Source: Desulfococcaceae bacterium HSG8 (GTDB taxonomy: Bacteria > Desulfobacterota > Desulfobacteria > Desulfobacterales > 4be13). Taken from it: a stretch of DNA of 32,874 nt. Location: assembly GCA_030378015.1 (NCBI GenBank), contig JAUCGG010000041.1, positions 1 to 32,874 of the forward strand, read 5' to 3'. Each line of letters begins with the position of its first letter. Position 1 is the stretch's first letter. Shown one piece after another: positions 32,047 through 32,874 of the stretch. The notes beneath the pieces are model-generated. The model made no database searches. It saw only the letters and a program-made list of their open reading frames with translations, and had not been told where the DNA came from. A program made the translations under genes and the position numbers.

Positions 32047-32874
32047 TTAATTTAATAAATCTGAGTATAAATCAATATATGAATTTGTCATCCTTTCTAA
32101 GCTGAAAACATTATAAATCCTTTCCTTTCCAGCATCGCCCATGTTAACTGCCAGTTCTTTATTTTCTAACAAATACAAAATTCTTTTACTCATATTTATC
32201 ACATCACCTGTTTGTACTAATAAACCGGTTTTAAATTCTGAAACCAGTTCCATTATGCCGCCGCATCTGGTAGCCACAACAGGTTTCCCCAATGCCATGT
32301 ATTCCATGACAGCATTTGATATGCCCTCCGTATAAGTAGCAAGGACACCGATATCAAACAAATTTATAATTGACTCCACATCATTTTGTTTATCAAGGAA
32401 TTTTATTTTGTCTCGGAATCGGGTATCTGCCAGTTTCTTACATTTTTTACAATTTACACCCTCGCCGATTGCTAAAAAGGTGACATCTTTTCTTTTCTGT
32501 AATACCATATTCGCGGCTGATATAAATGTTTCATAATCTTTTGATTCGGAAAATCTTCCTATCATTCCGACAATATTGTCGGTTTCTATAGCGTTTTTTT
32601 TCTTCAGTGTTTCTTTATCTGTAAGATTTTTTAACCTGGAAAAATCAAAACCGTTATATATGCAGACAGATTTTTTTGATTTGGCTTTGTAAGATTTAAG
32701 GCCTGCATAAGAATTAGCAAGAATTATATCTGAATATGGGAAAGTGAGCTTTGATCGAATCCAGTAGTTACTAAATGGTATTAATTTTGCGGGTGCATTT
32801 CTGATCATCCCGTTGACAAATCTGATCCCCAATATTTTCGCAATCGGTGTTACATACACTGAAGTCATTGAACC
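32047..32874 (-). CDS. Glycosyltransferase family 4, N-terminus outside the window (partial)
   Basis: The frame is open to the window edge; about 275 residues are present, probably lacking about 100 N-terminal residues compared with typical family-4 enzymes (near 370). Motifs are CIYNGFD (usual YNGxD linker), VGMIGRFSESKDYETFI, and EGISNAVMEYMALGKPVVAT with the ExxxxxxxE retaining-GT signature, then LLVQTGD. An internal ATG at 32868 should not be taken as the start. It is upstream of the other glycosyltransferase on the same strand. Confidence 0.9.
   Translation of the reverse strand, partial: GSMTSVYVTPIAKILGIRFVNGMIRNAPAKLIPFSNYWIRSKLTFPYSDIILANSYAGLKSYKAKSKKSVCIYNGFDFSRLKNLTDKETLKKKNAIETDNIVGMIGRFSESKDYETFISAANMVLQKRKDVTFLAIGEGVNCKKCKKLADTRFRDKIKFLDKQNDVESIINLFDIGVLATYTEGISNAVMEYMALGKPVVATRCGGIMELVSEFKTGLLVQTGDVINMSKRILYLLENKELAVNMGDAGKERIYNVFSLERMTNSYIDLYSDLLN

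Overview
The window looks like chromosomal DNA of a Gram-negative bacterium. My best guess is a Desulfobacterota (Desulfobacteraceae/Desulfonema-like) member. This is an inference from the gene mix (folD, M23 peptidase, secA, clpS-clpA-aat, a NACHT-FGE protein, exported peptidases, many toxin-antitoxin genes) and from the very dense palindromic and heptanucleotide repeats between genes; no marker gene here proves it. I saw no rRNA, tRNA, CRISPR array, phage structural gene or intact transposase.

Layout. 1-8450 (+ strand): the tail of an unknown gene, folD, an M23 peptidase, then secA-clpS-clpA-aat, in which the last three genes form a complete N-degron recognition and unfolding set (clpP is not in the window). 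8692-11490 (+): a large STAND-type NACHT NTPase fused to a C-terminal FGE-sulfatase (C-type-lectin-fold) domain. Its last ~25 codons look like the variable region of a diversity-generating retroelement (DGR) target. 11491-12226: a repeat field. 12227-16560 (-): two exported zinc-peptidase-family proteins. One is an M28 lipoprotein that has lost key catalytic residues; the other is an M14 carboxypeptidase with an intact metal site. 17410-18378 (-): a membrane/zinc-ribbon/TPR protein of unknown function. 19045-20854 (-): an ABC ATPase and a NrtA/SsuA-type binding protein without a permease. 21067-22728 (-): a two-gene cassette of an OLD/AAA_21-like ATPase and a TOPRIM-like protein, bracketed by two directly repeated palindromic elements; it resembles ATPase-plus-TOPRIM defence systems such as PARIS. 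22918-25678 (-): a PhnD-like binding protein followed by a membrane sensor with a SpoIIE-type phosphatase domain. 26113-28220 (-): a DUF218 (YdcF/ElyC-like) protein and an MFS transporter. 28416-30189 (-): three toxin-antitoxin-like modules, two of them with intact antitoxins but broken toxins. 30228-30717: a MITE-like element. 30780-32874 (-): two glycosyltransferases of an AT-rich surface-polysaccharide locus, the second cut by the window edge.

The most unusual features are: (i) the NACHT-FGE gene with its probable hypervariable tail, which suggests a diversifying recognition receptor; (ii) the ATPase/TOPRIM cassette between palindromes whose loops are exact inversions of each other; (iii) tandem arrays of several different 7-bp units, some of which supply the stop codon of the upstream gene and fill the whole space up to the next start; (iv) two toxins inactivated just after their start codons beside intact antitoxins; (v) a secreted M28-family probable pseudoenzyme.
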